Assembly: GCA_900128395.1 (NCBI GenBank) | Contig: LT649247.1 | Location: 1-63,154, forward strand | Reading direction: 5' to 3' | DNA from: Stramenopiles sp. TOSAG23-2 | Taxonomy: Eukaryota > Sar | DNA: 63,154 bases | Part shown: positions 1 to 9,829 of the stretch, piece after piece | How the letters are laid out: each line of letters opens with the position of its first letter | Position numbering within the stretch: the stretch's first letter is position 1 | Notes under the pieces: generated by a model | Seen by the model: the letters and a program-made list of their open reading frames with translations, nothing else | Database searches by the model: none | Told to the model about the DNA's origin: nothing | Translations under genes and position numbers: made by a program

Positions 1-2
1 TC

Positions 3-1850
3 AATAATTTACCGTCAAATATAATGATCTTTTTCTTTGGTGGTTTTGGTGTAATCTTATCGTTGTATATATATAGTATAAATAATTTTTCAAAGACTGT
101 ATTTGTAAAATTGACGAAGGATACAGACATATTGATAAATATTGTATGTTTGACTGTGTTACTTTTACTCGAATTTTCAAACATATTTAAAAGCTTAAGT
201 TTCATGGTTGCAACTATTACTATAATGTTTCAAGATGTTTTTGAACTTAAGAATCATAAAATTGTGATATTGTCTTTAGTATTCTTTGCTGTGATAATGA
301 TTGCACGGATTTTAGTGTTAATATACCAAAACAATCATGAGTTTGATATCATTTTATTTCAATTCAACGAAACCAATAGTTTGAAGCTGGGATCGATGAA
401 AATTGCAATCTTTTTTATGCTGTTTTTCGTTCATATACAAACATTAATGAACGCAATTAACGATCCATCGGAAAAGAAATTGTATGTTATTACTTTTCCT
501 ATGTTAATCATAATATCTGCATAAATTTGTTTTAATGCTATAAATTGCAAAATTTTCTAACATATTACAAACTTTATTTTTGTTATAAACAGATTATTCT
601 TATTTGGAGTTGTTCATAAACCAAAAGTATCGATAGAAGAAACATTTGCAATACGGAGAAAAATGTATTCATATGGTACGATAATTGTCGCATTTATATT
701 GTTGTTAATGTTCGTCATAAGTGGTTTTTTTGAACCTGATCTTATTACTCAATTTCTGTGGTACAAAGTATTGTTTTATTTATTTGCTTTCGCTTTATTA
801 ATTTTCTTGATTCCCCTTTTTAATAAAAATATAAATACACAGAATATGAAACGAAATTTTAAAGAGCCGTATGTTTGGATTGTTGGATTGTTACAAATTA
901 TGTATACAACAGTCGACATTATGCAGGCGATTTTAAGTCATGGAAACCTTTTTATAGTAGAATGGTTTCTGTTTGTTTTGCTGACAGCTAGCCTCATTGC
1001 AATAGACTCACTTACATATCGATATCGTGGGTTGCAACTAGGAGCGTTTGTCGTTTACATAATAAATTGTATCAATTTAATAACTAAATGGACATTTAGA
1101 GATGCCAGTACGAGATTTATATTTGGTGAAAATGGAAATATGTCAGACCAAGAATTAAAACGATCGATAATGATGAATATGTTATCTGTAATGATACCAG
1201 CATTTAAACGTGCCTTATTTGATAAAGATAATAAATGTTTAGCTTTTTCTGTATCACCTATTTTTCGCTTGACTGGAACAACAGATGTTGAATGGTTTGA
1301 TCAGAATTATTACATGCGAAAAAGAGAGTCTACGGCATCAAGAAATGTAAGACTTACTACAGAAGCCGCTGAAGAAAGAACTCTGTCTCAAAGAAACCGT
1401 GAAAGTATAATAGTGAAATCATTATCCATTTTCTTCGAAGATAATTTACTTACTACAGAAGCCGCTGAAGAAAGAACTCTGTCTCAAAGAAACCGTGAAA
1501 GTATAATAGTGAAATCATTATCCATTTTCTTCGAAGATAATTTGGACGAAGTTGAGAAAGCGAAACATAGCACTAAAAGTGACAAAAAAAAAAATCGTAA
1601 GCAGAAAGGTAAAAAAAGTAACAATAAAAAGGAAATTGGACAAAGAGGTTCTATATTTGTCAATGTTAAAACGTTTCACAATGATGGTAGTAACGAAGTA
1701 TCAATGACAGAAAAGGAAATGGTGCGCGTAGAAATATCACAGGAAGCTGATATCATAGAGCAACACGAAGAAGATAATGCTATTAATACAGATGCAAAAG
1801 AGGATGAAGCAAAAAAAGAATTGGATGACTATTTAGATCTATGGAGTTAA
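3..1850 (+). CDS. Multi-pass membrane protein, 5'-truncated, two exons
   Basis: The reading frame is open from the left window edge, so the start lies outside; an ATG at 24 is only an internal Met. Two coding blocks join in frame when the intron 482-592 is removed (exons 3-481 and 593-1850). About ten hydrophobic spans are visible, five in each exon, ending near residue 290 of the visible part. A charged cytosolic-looking tail of about 230 residues follows, with KKNRKQKGKK-type Lys-rich runs and an acidic end. The tail contains a 32-residue perfect repeat (bases 1353-1544). I recognise no family; the arrangement suits a polytopic receptor or transporter-like protein, but no function can be assigned. 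The stop codon overlaps that of the convergent gene at 1847. Confidence 0.75.
482..592 (+). other. Spliceosomal intron (111 bp)
   Basis: Donor GTATGT, branch-like TTCTAACAT about 35 bases before the end, acceptor AAACAG. Removal keeps the frame (phase 2, TT+A giving Leu) and skips the in-frame TAA at 522-524, joining two membrane-protein blocks. Confidence 0.8.
1353..1544 (+). repeat. Perfect 96-bp tandem duplication inside CDS
   Basis: Two head-to-tail copies, 1353-1448 and 1449-1544, appear identical. 96 is a multiple of three, so the protein gains a second copy of a 32-residue segment and stays in frame. Confidence 0.95.
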
Positions 1851-2209
1851 TTTTGGCCTCTAGCTCCAACTCCCGGACTAGCAGTCATGGCCTTCGCTAT
1901 GTTATTTAAGTATAACTTGTTTTTCATATTATCATAGTAACATCCTTTTGGTTTTTTATCCTCTGTTTGGTCTACGGCAGAAAGTTGCTTCCACGACCAG
2001 AACACTCTCATTGCAGCATTACATTCTTGCAACGTTTGAATATTCTTATCACAGCTCGCAAGATATTCAGTAGGATCTGTTTTTCCGGATTTTTTTTCAT
2101 ATATTAGTGGCCTTATACATTGTCCCGCATTTATACATTGAAAATAAAAAGCAAGATATAAAATCAAATTAATTGTAGCATAATAATATAATAACTTTTC
2201 CATCGCCAT
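1847..2209 (-). CDS. Small secreted Cys-containing protein, hypothetical
   Basis: 120 residues, ATG at 2209. Residues 5-28 form a hydrophobic N-terminus ending CINAG, consistent with a cleaved signal peptide. The mature part has Cys at about 31, 53, 63 and 90, a Trp pair in FWSWK and no other hydrophobic span, so it is probably secreted. No family recognised. It converges on the upstream membrane-protein gene with the two stop codons sharing the palindrome TTAA at 1847-1850, so each 3' UTR would have to run antisense through its neighbour. It could be spurious, but an N-terminal signal and balanced composition favour a real gene. Confidence 0.5.
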   Translation of the reverse strand: MAMEKLLYYYATINLILYLAFYFQCINAGQCIRPLIYEKKSGKTDPTEYLASCDKNIQTLQECNAAMRVFWSWKQLSAVDQTEDKKPKGCYYDNMKNKLYLNNIAKAMTASPGVGARGQN

Positions 2210-3014
2210 ATAATAATCGTATTCGTAAAATTAATGTATTATGAATGTATATGTGGAATTTTCGTCTGGCCACAAACAATCCTAAGTACACACACAATCG
2301 CCGAATCTCTTTGGTGGTGATGGAAACACAGGTACTCCGCTAACGTGCTGATATGGAATTTTTATATATATTTATTTATATATATATATATATACAATCG
2401 CCGAATCTCTTTGTGGTTGGTGATGGAAACACAGGTAATCCGCTAACGTGCTGATATGGAATTTTTATGTATATATATATATAGATTTATACAATCGTTT
2501 TCAAGCACCTCAACAACGTTCAACTGAAATGATTTTTTATTTATTTTTTTAGTACGGTACAGGTATAATACCTGGTACTAAAATTATCATATTATCAGTT
2601 GGTATTGATAGGTAAAATGGAATTTCAGTAATATGAATAATCGTACTTAATCTATGCGCCAGAGTTCCATGCTATCACAAATGATTATGATACTTAATGG
2701 TAAATTTAGAATAATACTATACTGCTGTTAATTTATGTTTTATGTCCCCCCATAATTTCGAATTTTTATAGCAACAGGTATACTGTGGTATACTGTGCTA
2801 CTTATACTACGTAATCAGAAAGTGGTATTACGTAATATGTATAGATATCTATTTTATATAGTTATAAATATATATTATTTACTAAAAACAATGTCTTATC
2901 ACAATATCTGGTTGTTTTCTCTTTCTTAGGGAAACGGAGAAGGTTCAAGTGTGTGTGTGTGCGCGCGAGTGTGTGTGACACATATATAGTGTAGGTGCAA
3001 GAGACACGAACATT
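2210..3014. other. Intergenic region, AT-rich
   Basis: Upstream of both the small secreted gene (-) and ceramide synthase (+). It holds the imperfect 100-bp tandem repeat at 2294-2470 and a (GT)n stretch at 2950-2980 just before the ceramide synthase start. No other gene seen. Confidence 0.6.
2294..2470. repeat. Diverged tandem repeat, about 100-bp period
   Basis: ACAATCGCCGAATCTCTTTG begins at 2294 and again at 2394. Each copy continues through GGTGATGGAAACACAGGTA and GCTAACGTGCTGATATGG into an AT run. The copies differ by a few substitutions and small indels. A third ACAATCG stub follows near 2490. Confidence 0.85.
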
Positions 3015-4271
3015 ATGTCTAATAAAACAAGTCCAAAAAGGACAGCAGCTGGTAGAAAAACTGCAGGTGCTGTATCCAAATTGGAGGTAAAAAAGAAAAA
3101 AAATATAGTTGTAGAAGAAAAAGATGATGATTTAGCAGTAAAACCAGTAAATCCATATATTGATTTTATATTGGGTTTAACATTTATCTTATTATGCATT
3201 TATTTAGTGCTTACGTTAAGTAATAAATCCACTTATTACATGCTTGGTTTTTTCATGATTTCGTTGGTAGTTGTTGCATTTGGTAAGTAAATTCTATCCC
3301 CCTGAAACCTGATAAAAAAGACACCCTTCTCTAACACATCACGCATAATATTCATATACGCTACGCTCCATATAGGCACTAATTTAGTTGCATATGTATC
3401 AAAATATGTTGCATTATTTATATCAAGTTGTCGAACTGGGAAAAATATTCCACAGGATTGTAGAAATCCCATGAAATCAAAATTAGCATTGAGGAAATTT
3501 TCTGATCAAGCTTGGCAATTAACGATTCATACAACCATGACATTGTTTGAGGTATATCTATTATTTGTTGTTGTAGATGAAGATAACAATACATCATCAA
3601 AATGGTGGACCAATCCAGAAACATGTTTTCAACCATGTGCCATCGAATTTGCTGAAGGACGAAAAAGAAGGCCTATGGTTTTGAATCAATTTTATTTGTT
3701 TCAATTGGCAATATGGGTTTATACAGGGTTTTCATGCAAATGGGTAGAAGCTAGACGAAAAGATTACCTTGAAATGATGACACATCATGTTGTTACAATT
3801 ATGTTAGTATTATTTTCATTTGCAAATGAAAATCAACCTATTGGGTTAGTGATTTTATTTGTTCATGATTTCAGCGACATATTTTTAGATTTAATGAAAA
3901 TGTGTAATTATATGAAACTTGAAGGGACACATGGTATGTTTATAGTAGAAGCTGTATTTGCATTGAATACATTTATCACATGGCCATATTTACGACTTTA
4001 TTATTTTCCAATACGTGTCATATATAATGGTGCAATGAAAGGTTATATCAATAATTGTGGCGGTGGTGATGAAACAAATAATTTATCGCTTCAATTAAAA
4101 TTATGCCAAGATTTAAGCTTTTGTTTCAGTGGAAATATACTTTTATGTATATTAGCAAGTTTACATTTTTTTTGGTATTATTTAATGCTTCGTATATTGT
4201 ATAAATTAGTTACTGGTAAAAGCAAACCAAATCGTGCAGGGAAAGAAGTATATGAAGGCGAATCTGATTGA
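3015..4271 (+). CDS. Ceramide synthase (LAG1/TLC-domain sphingoid N-acyltransferase)
   Basis: Exons 3015-3282 and 3376-4271 give 387 residues, close to the usual LAG1/LASS length. The family makes ceramide by N-acylating sphingoid bases with acyl-CoA in the ER membrane. Visible signs: a Lys-rich cytosolic N-terminus; hydrophobic spans near residues 50-66 and 73-88; and the TLC domain with RRKDYLEMMTHHVVT, whose His pair (about 226-227) is the catalytic dyad. The Lag1 motif VHDFSDIFLDLMK starts near 252. The C-terminus is Lys- and acid-rich. The segment spliced in upstream of Met-122 (VAYVSKYVALF...RNPM) supplies the missing membrane part and leads into the LALRKFSDQAWQ region. AG at 3387 is a phase-compatible alternative acceptor that would remove four residues. 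Repeat copies elsewhere in the window make 3375 the better choice. Confidence 0.9.
3283..3375 (+). other. Intron of ceramide synthase, introner-like copy A (93 bp)
   Basis: Donor GTAAGTAAATTCTAT, branch TCTCTAAC, acceptor side CGCTACGCTCCATATAG. Phase 1, interrupting a Gly codon. The same blocks in the same order occur in the intron 61219-61304 of an unrelated gene on the other strand. Confidence 0.85.
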
Positions 4272-4804
4272 ATATTTCTATATATACAGAGATCAACATG
4301 TTTCGGTAATTTAAATTACAATGCACCAATACCTTATGTTGTGAAGAAGGAAAATGCATAATTTAAATTTCAATATATTAATAAATTAAAATAGTATACT
4401 AGTACTATGTAAAAGGTTAAGGTGGCGGCATCAGTGTCTCGGATAAAAATAATGATTTTAAGTCTAATAATAGTATACTGTATATACAGAGTATATAGTA
4501 TATAGTACTATAATTTTATAATTTGATAGGAAACCGAATGAATGCTGCTTTAACGCTTTATAATAACTAATATTATTTATTATTTGGAATAAATAGCACG
4601 ATTATTATATAATAATAAGCACATAAGATAATAATAATAATAATAGGCCAAACTAAAACTACTATCATTTGTATAATCATATACATCAACATATTTCCAT
4701 ATATACATAGTTTGTGGCATATGATATCAATATTCATATTTACAAACATTATTCATTATTCTAAATACTGTATAGTATATATTATTTAGAATAGCCAGAA
4801 ATAC
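4272..4804. other. Intergenic region, no gene seen
   Basis: Very AT-rich, with TATATAGTA-type runs near 4480-4510 and 4770-4790 and (AAT)n runs. It separates two tandem plus-strand genes, so it should contain the 3' end of one and the promoter of the next. Confidence 0.6.
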
Positions 4805-6745
4805 ATGGGCTGCAATCAAAGCAAGGCATCACCAAACGCGGAATATTTCACTGAGGATCCTGACTTAATTGAAACTGGTGTTGTTCAAAAAAAAAAGATG
4901 CAAAATCCCCAAGAAGTTCAAGATATTGATGATAATAATAATAATAATAATAATATTGTTACAAAAAATAATATCGATACAAGTAACAATAATAGCAATG
5001 ATAATGATACAACTAATATTGCAAAGACAAGTAAAATTGACGAAACAGGTACAGAAAAATTAAAGAATATGCTAATAAAAAAGATAAATGATGAAGATAA
5101 TACAAATATTAATATTAATGATATTAAGTTAAATAATAAGAAAAAAGAAAGTATAGAAAGTAACTCTGCAACAACAACAAGAAACGATGTAGACGATAAT
5201 GCACTTGCACCATCACCATCACCAACAATGGAATCAATGCTTCAAGTTCCCGGAAATAGAAATCAAATTGATGAACATTTATTGTCGAAAAAAATATGGA
5301 ATGCATTTACAGATGGTACTATGCAAAAAATTAAAGAACAAGATGCACAAACATGTACTATTATGCACGAAACAACAGGTCAATTTTTAAATTTATATAG
5401 TAACCATCTTGAACGGTTACATGAATTAAAACATATATGGGAATGCAAAATAGATAATAATAGTAATAGTGGCAATAATAATAATAATAAATTGTCTTTA
5501 AATGCATCCATTTCAAATAATGTATCAAGTATTGTTGCTTTAATCACAAAACATCAAGAGGCAAAAAATCATTTAAATATAAATATATTAAATCCATTAA
5601 TTGAAAATAGTGATACGTATTTACAAACGATTGATTTATTAGTTGAAAAGCATCAGCAATTAGTAGATCAATTAGCAATATATAATGATGAATGTACTAC
5701 AATTGAAATGGAATATCATGAAGCATGTGATCGCGTCGATGCAGCGATCGAGCGACGAAATAAATATGCAAATGAAGAAAATCAAGATGGCCGTTTAAAA
5801 TTAAAGAAAAATGTTGATGCTGCATTGGAATTTATGATTCAAAAAGAAAACGATTACAAAGAAGCATTAGCAAAATATCATCAACATCAAGAAGATATGC
5901 AAAATGAAATTTCACAACTTTTATATGAATTTCAACAATTAAAAGTGAATCGTACGAATTATTGCCAACAAGTTTTTCAAAAACTTGGAGTTGAAATGCA
6001 ACATTCCTCAAAATTATTACTTGAATTTTCACAAATATTGTTAACTTGTTCTACAAACATATCAACTAGTATAGAAATCAATACTGTTGTTAATAGATAT
6101 GAATCGGAAGGTACATTTGAGAAAAATCTACGAGAGTTCAAGAGTGGCGAATCGCAGTCTACTTCAAACCAAAGGAAACAATACCACCAAGCAAACAATG
6201 CATATAAGCATGATGGTGGTAAAAGTGGTGAAACAGATTTCTTAAATACAATGAAAAGCGTTAACGCAACAACAAATAGTGGTGGTGGTAGTGGTGATAA
6301 AATATCATTGAAGAAATTAGAAGCAAATCATCGTAATTTAGATGCACAATCTAAATGGAAATTGAAACATGGTGGTGGTGGTGTTATGGATAGTACAAAT
6401 CCATTTGCTGCTCTTAATGCAAATGCATCGAAAAACATGAAAGGTGGTAATAGTCCAAATAACGTTAAAAAATCACCACCAAGTTTTAAAAAGCCAAGCT
6501 TCAAGAAGCCAACTTTTAAAAAGCCATCATCTTCTTCCACAGAATTAAATAATAAAAAAGTAGTAGCAGCTTCTGTTGGGAAAAATAATATTCAAGGTGA
6601 TGTAATAGTAGTAGAAGATGATAATAGTAGTAGTAGCAGTAACAACAACAATGGTAGCGATGATGATGATGATGATGATGAAGGAAGGGCAATTGAAACA
6701 AATAATGTAAACCCCTTACGAGGTGGAAATAGTGATTCGACATAG
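4805..6745 (+). CDS. N-myristoylated BAR/F-BAR-like coiled-coil protein
   Basis: 646 residues, single exon. The N-terminus MGCNQSK fits N-myristoylation at Gly2 with palmitoylation at Cys3, so membrane attachment is likely. Residues about 20-150 are low-complexity and Asn-rich. Residues about 160-430 form a helical region that opens WNAFTDGTMQKI and carries YSNHLERLHELKHIWE. Its Trp/Phe start and long amphipathic helices resemble the F-BAR/BAR fold that bends membranes, but this is an inference from pattern only. The tail has repeated FKKP motifs (about 560-578), basic Gly-rich linkers and an Asp run (DDDDDDD) near the end. Probably a cortical membrane or cytoskeleton linker. Low-complexity AAT repeats in the coding DNA could vary in length between strains. 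Confidence 0.7.
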   Translation: MGCNQSKASPNAEYFTEDPDLIETGVVQKKKMQNPQEVQDIDDNNNNNNNIVTKNNIDTSNNNSNDNDTTNIAKTSKIDETGTEKLKNMLIKKINDEDNTNININDIKLNNKKKESIESNSATTTRNDVDDNALAPSPSPTMESMLQVPGNRNQIDEHLLSKKIWNAFTDGTMQKIKEQDAQTCTIMHETTGQFLNLYSNHLERLHELKHIWECKIDNNSNSGNNNNNKLSLNASISNNVSSIVALITKHQEAKNHLNINILNPLIENSDTYLQTIDLLVEKHQQLVDQLAIYNDECTTIEMEYHEACDRVDAAIERRNKYANEENQDGRLKLKKNVDAALEFMIQKENDYKEALAKYHQHQEDMQNEISQLLYEFQQLKVNRTNYCQQVFQKLGVEMQHSSKLLLEFSQILLTCSTNISTSIEINTVVNRYESEGTFEKNLREFKSGESQSTSNQRKQYHQANNAYKHDGGKSGETDFLNTMKSVNATTNSGGGSGDKISLKKLEANHRNLDAQSKWKLKHGGGGVMDSTNPFAALNANASKNMKGGNSPNNVKKSPPSFKKPSFKKPTFKKPSSSSTELNNKKVVAASVGKNNIQGDVIVVEDDNSSSSSNNNNGSDDDDDDDEGRAIETNNVNPLRGGNSDST

Positions 6746-7077
6746 TTTGTGGCGGGTGAGATATTGCGTTGCGTGTATGTTTTTTAATATTTTATATTTT
6801 TATTATTTTAAATAATTATATATATAAAATTTAAATATTGTGACCATATAAAATATTTCTCCTCTTTATAATAAAAAAAAACATATATATAAATATACAG
6901 TATATATATAAAAATGTAAATCGTAATACAAAAAGGATCTGTACATCAATAATCTCTCTCTCCATTTCAAATATAAAAATGAGTTTTATCATATACAAAG
7001 ATATATTTTTTAAAAATCATTATATACATCATCTCACACTAGTTGCTTCAATTTGGCAATACCCTCTCTTAAAAAAT
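6746..7077. other. Convergent intergenic region
   Basis: AT-rich 3' flank shared by the BAR-like gene (+) and the oxidoreductase (-). No gene or repeat seen. Confidence 0.6.
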
Positions 7078-8279
7078 CTACAATCTACTTGAGTTTGTAT
7101 TTGCATTGGAATTATGAATTGCTTCAATAACTTTTTGATTATATAATGTATCAGCAAAACTACATGCATCATCCAACGCACGTTTATTTCCACCTTCAAG
7201 ATATTCTTTAATTTGAAGAGCAATGTTAAATGTCCCTAATGCAGGTGCACCGCCATGATTTCCAGCAGCTTTACGCAAATCTTCTGGTAATCTACCATCT
7301 TTTCTCTCCAATACTACTTTACCTTTTGCGTTATAAAGTACAAATGAATTGCCACTTAATTTAGCGGAACCTTTTGTTCCATTGAAATATGTTGCACCGC
7401 CGCCTTGGCCAGTCATTACACCAGTGATACTTAACGTACCCAATGCTCCACCATCGCAACGGAATTGTGCAGCAACATATTCCTCTGCAGTGCATGGCAC
7501 CATTTTGTTTTCGTCCTCCTTTGTTTTCCAATCTTTTGGATGCATTCTTTTTTCTTTCACAAAGGTTTCTGTCATAGCATTTACGTGCGTAATTTTTTGC
7601 CCAGTAATATAGTGCAACTGATCTATGGAGTGTACACCAGCAGCACCAAGGATACCACCTCCCTTTTCTTTTTCATTCCACCAAACATGATTCCGACCAA
7701 AGGAACCAAAATTCATCATTTGTTGCATATCAAAATGTCTTAATTCACCAATTGCCCCATCAATCAAAATTGCTTGACGTGCTGCTTGAACAGCTGGCGT
7801 GAACCGCATCTCATGGTCAATAATAGCAAATTGATTTGGACGTTTTGATGCTTCATCAAACATCTCTTGGACTTCTGGTACATTTGCTCCACCAGGTTTA
7901 TCCGATAATACGTGTCATGGTCAATAATAGCAAATTGATTTGGACGTTTTGATGCTTCATCAAACATCTCTTGGACTTCTGGTACATTTGCTCCACCAGG
8001 TTTATCCGATAATACGTGCTTGCCAGCGCGTAATGCAGTCAACGCATGTTGTGCGTGCAAATATGTTGGCGATGTAACGGATACAACATCAACCTCTGGG
8101 CAATTACATAGCTCCTCGACAGAATCAAAGGCATATTTCACATTTAGTTTATCACACAATTTTTGTGCTTTTTCTTTTTTCCTTGAATAAATTGCTACTA
8201 CTTCTAGACCTGCTGCCCGGAAGATTGGCGTTTGTACTTTTCCACCCCAATTAGTCCCGATAATTCCAACTTTTACCAT
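7078..8279 (-). pseudogene. Gfo/Idh/MocA-family NAD(P)-dependent oxidoreductase, frame broken
   Basis: Starts at ATG 8279. The N-terminal Rossmann part shows VGIIGTNWGGKV and the sugar-dehydrogenase motif LSDKPGG (EKP-type, here DKP). The C-terminal part carries GGGILGAAGVHSIDQLHY, the conserved Gly/His/Asp region of the substrate domain. These lie in different frames because a 104-bp segment is perfectly duplicated in tandem (7811-7914 and 7915-8018); 104 is not a multiple of three. Counting one copy only, the frame is continuous at about 362 residues, the normal family length. So the gene is intact apart from this event: a recent pseudogene, a polymorphic allele or an assembly error. The family oxidises sugars, polyols or related substrates; the substrate here is unknown. 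Confidence 0.85.
7811..8018. repeat. Perfect 104-bp tandem duplication that shifts a reading frame
   Basis: Copy 1 is 7811-7914 and copy 2 is 7915-8018. Both begin TCATGGTCAATAATAGC and end GATAATACGTG with no mismatch seen. It lies in the oxidoreductase gene. Confidence 0.95.
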
Positions 8280-8330
8280 GATTATTATATTTATTGTTCT
8301 TAAATATTGTATAGCTTTTTGTTTCTTCTG

Positions 8331-8534
8331 TTTTGTTTTCTTCTATACATCTATATTATATCAGACAGAACATATATCTATAAAGGATATATATATCGAT
8401 ATATCTTTATACTTGAATGATGGATCTTTTTCTTTTGTTTTCTTCTATACATCTATATTATATCAGACAGAACATATATCTATAAAGGATATATATATCG
8501 ATATATCTTTATACTTGAATGATGGATCTTTTTC
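8331..8534. repeat. Perfect 102-bp tandem duplication upstream of the oxidoreductase
   Basis: Copies 8331-8432 and 8433-8534 both begin TTTTGTTTTCTTCTATACAT and end GATGGATCTTTTTC. It sits 52 bp upstream of the oxidoreductase ATG, in its presumed 5' leader or promoter. Confidence 0.95.
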
Positions 8535-8975
8535 TTCTATTATCTGGTGAGGAGCCAGTGAGGTGAGACAGAAACAAAATGATATGATGATGTATGGTGT
8601 ATGGAGCTAAGATCAGTGTTTTAAGGTTTTTATAATAGATTTTCACAGTTAAATTTTATGAGACCCAACGTGTCTTTCACAAATAGTCTTGTAAACTTTT
8701 ACACTAGTCGTCTATAAAACTGTATAACTTTTGTTAGTCTGTACAGATAGTACAGTGTTAATATATTCTATACAAAAACGAAATGTCATAACAAAACGTA
8801 ATAGTATCACTACTAGAACATATATATATATATATATCATATTTTATAACACATACAAATATACAAAATATACAACAATTTAGAGAATAAAATAACAATC
8901 AATAATCAACATCATTACCACACACAAACTACAAATAACAAACACACACAAAAAAAAAAAAAACAAAAAAAAAAC
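8535..8975. other. Divergent intergenic region
   Basis: Between the oxidoreductase (-) and a small plus-strand ORF. AT-rich, with a (TA)n run at 8820-8836. It ends in an A/C-only leader (8938-8975) of the kind seen before several start codons here. Confidence 0.55.
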
Positions 8976-9176
8976 ATGTTTAGAAGACGTAAAAGTAGTG
9001 ACGTAAAAAGACGTTTATCAAAAGAAGGTCAATCATTATTTACCACAATGAATGAAGAAAACCATGAACAAAGTCCCTTATCTGCAAAAGGCAAATCACT
9101 ATTCAATTGCTTATTTTATACAAAAGATGACAAATATATTGAAACGTTACTATCAGAATGTAGAAAGTCATCTTGA
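8976..9176 (+). CDS. Small basic protein, hypothetical
   Basis: 66 residues, starting MFRRRKSSDVKRR. The sequence has two related halves, KEGQSLFTTMN and AKGKSLFNCLF, suggesting an internal duplication. An A/C-rich leader precedes the ATG, as for exportin-neighbour and phosphodiesterase genes in this window. No family, signal peptide or membrane span recognised. Short length leaves it uncertain. Confidence 0.4.
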   Translation: MFRRRKSSDVKRRLSKEGQSLFTTMNEENHEQSPLSAKGKSLFNCLFYTKDDKYIETLLSECRKSS

Positions 9177-9829
9177 TTCGTTATAATACAAGAGTAGATG
9201 CAAAATTGTGATTGTAAATTATATATTCGTGTACAATTATTATTATTATTATTGCAAGGTACACATGCAATTATATTAACGGTATGATTATGATATATAT
9301 TCGTACAATTCGACATTTTGTTTCGATTCATTCTCTTTGTCTATTTGTAGTGTGTATTTGTCATTAGCTAAATGTATATCTGTATCACATGTATTATTGT
9401 ACATATACAGTGACATATGTACACTAATAGTATTGATACACATTACAAAAATATATAAAAATTAAAATGCTGTTGGTCAAACAAATTGAAGATTGATTGA
9501 CGCCTTATATACTGTATAAAATAACACTACACAGCATCCCGTATTATGTCGCTTTGCTTGCACCTTAACCTAACCTGATTAACCTTATTCGACCCTTCTT
9601 CTGTCTAATCAATAATCAGAAGAAACAATTCACCATATTTAGTCTGCGTCGTCAGACTCTTTCCGCACACCATATTCACCAAAAGGATATAGAACAAACA
9701 TTTATTCATATTATATAAATTTAAATAATGAATTGGTGCAATCTCCAACGATGTGGAAGAATCTCGTTATATATGTCAATTAATATACTACATTTGAAGA
9801 GGCAAAGAGTATTGAAAAGATAGATAAAG
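9177..9829. other. Intergenic region, no gene seen
   Basis: AT-rich, with an ATT run near 9238-9253 and a short stretch of TTAACC/CTAACC-like words at 9564-9587. Presumably the 3' flank of the small ORF and the promoter of the hydratase-family gene. Confidence 0.5.

Noticed and set aside
7811-8018. The 104-bp duplication as a newly made intron (duplication of an AG|GT site)
   Set aside because: Tandem duplication makes an intron only when the unit contains AGGT on the coding strand. I looked and found no AGGT in this unit, so splicing cannot remove exactly one copy.
9564-9590. Telomere-like CTAACC words
   Set aside because: Only a few irregular copies inside a gene-rich region; no array.
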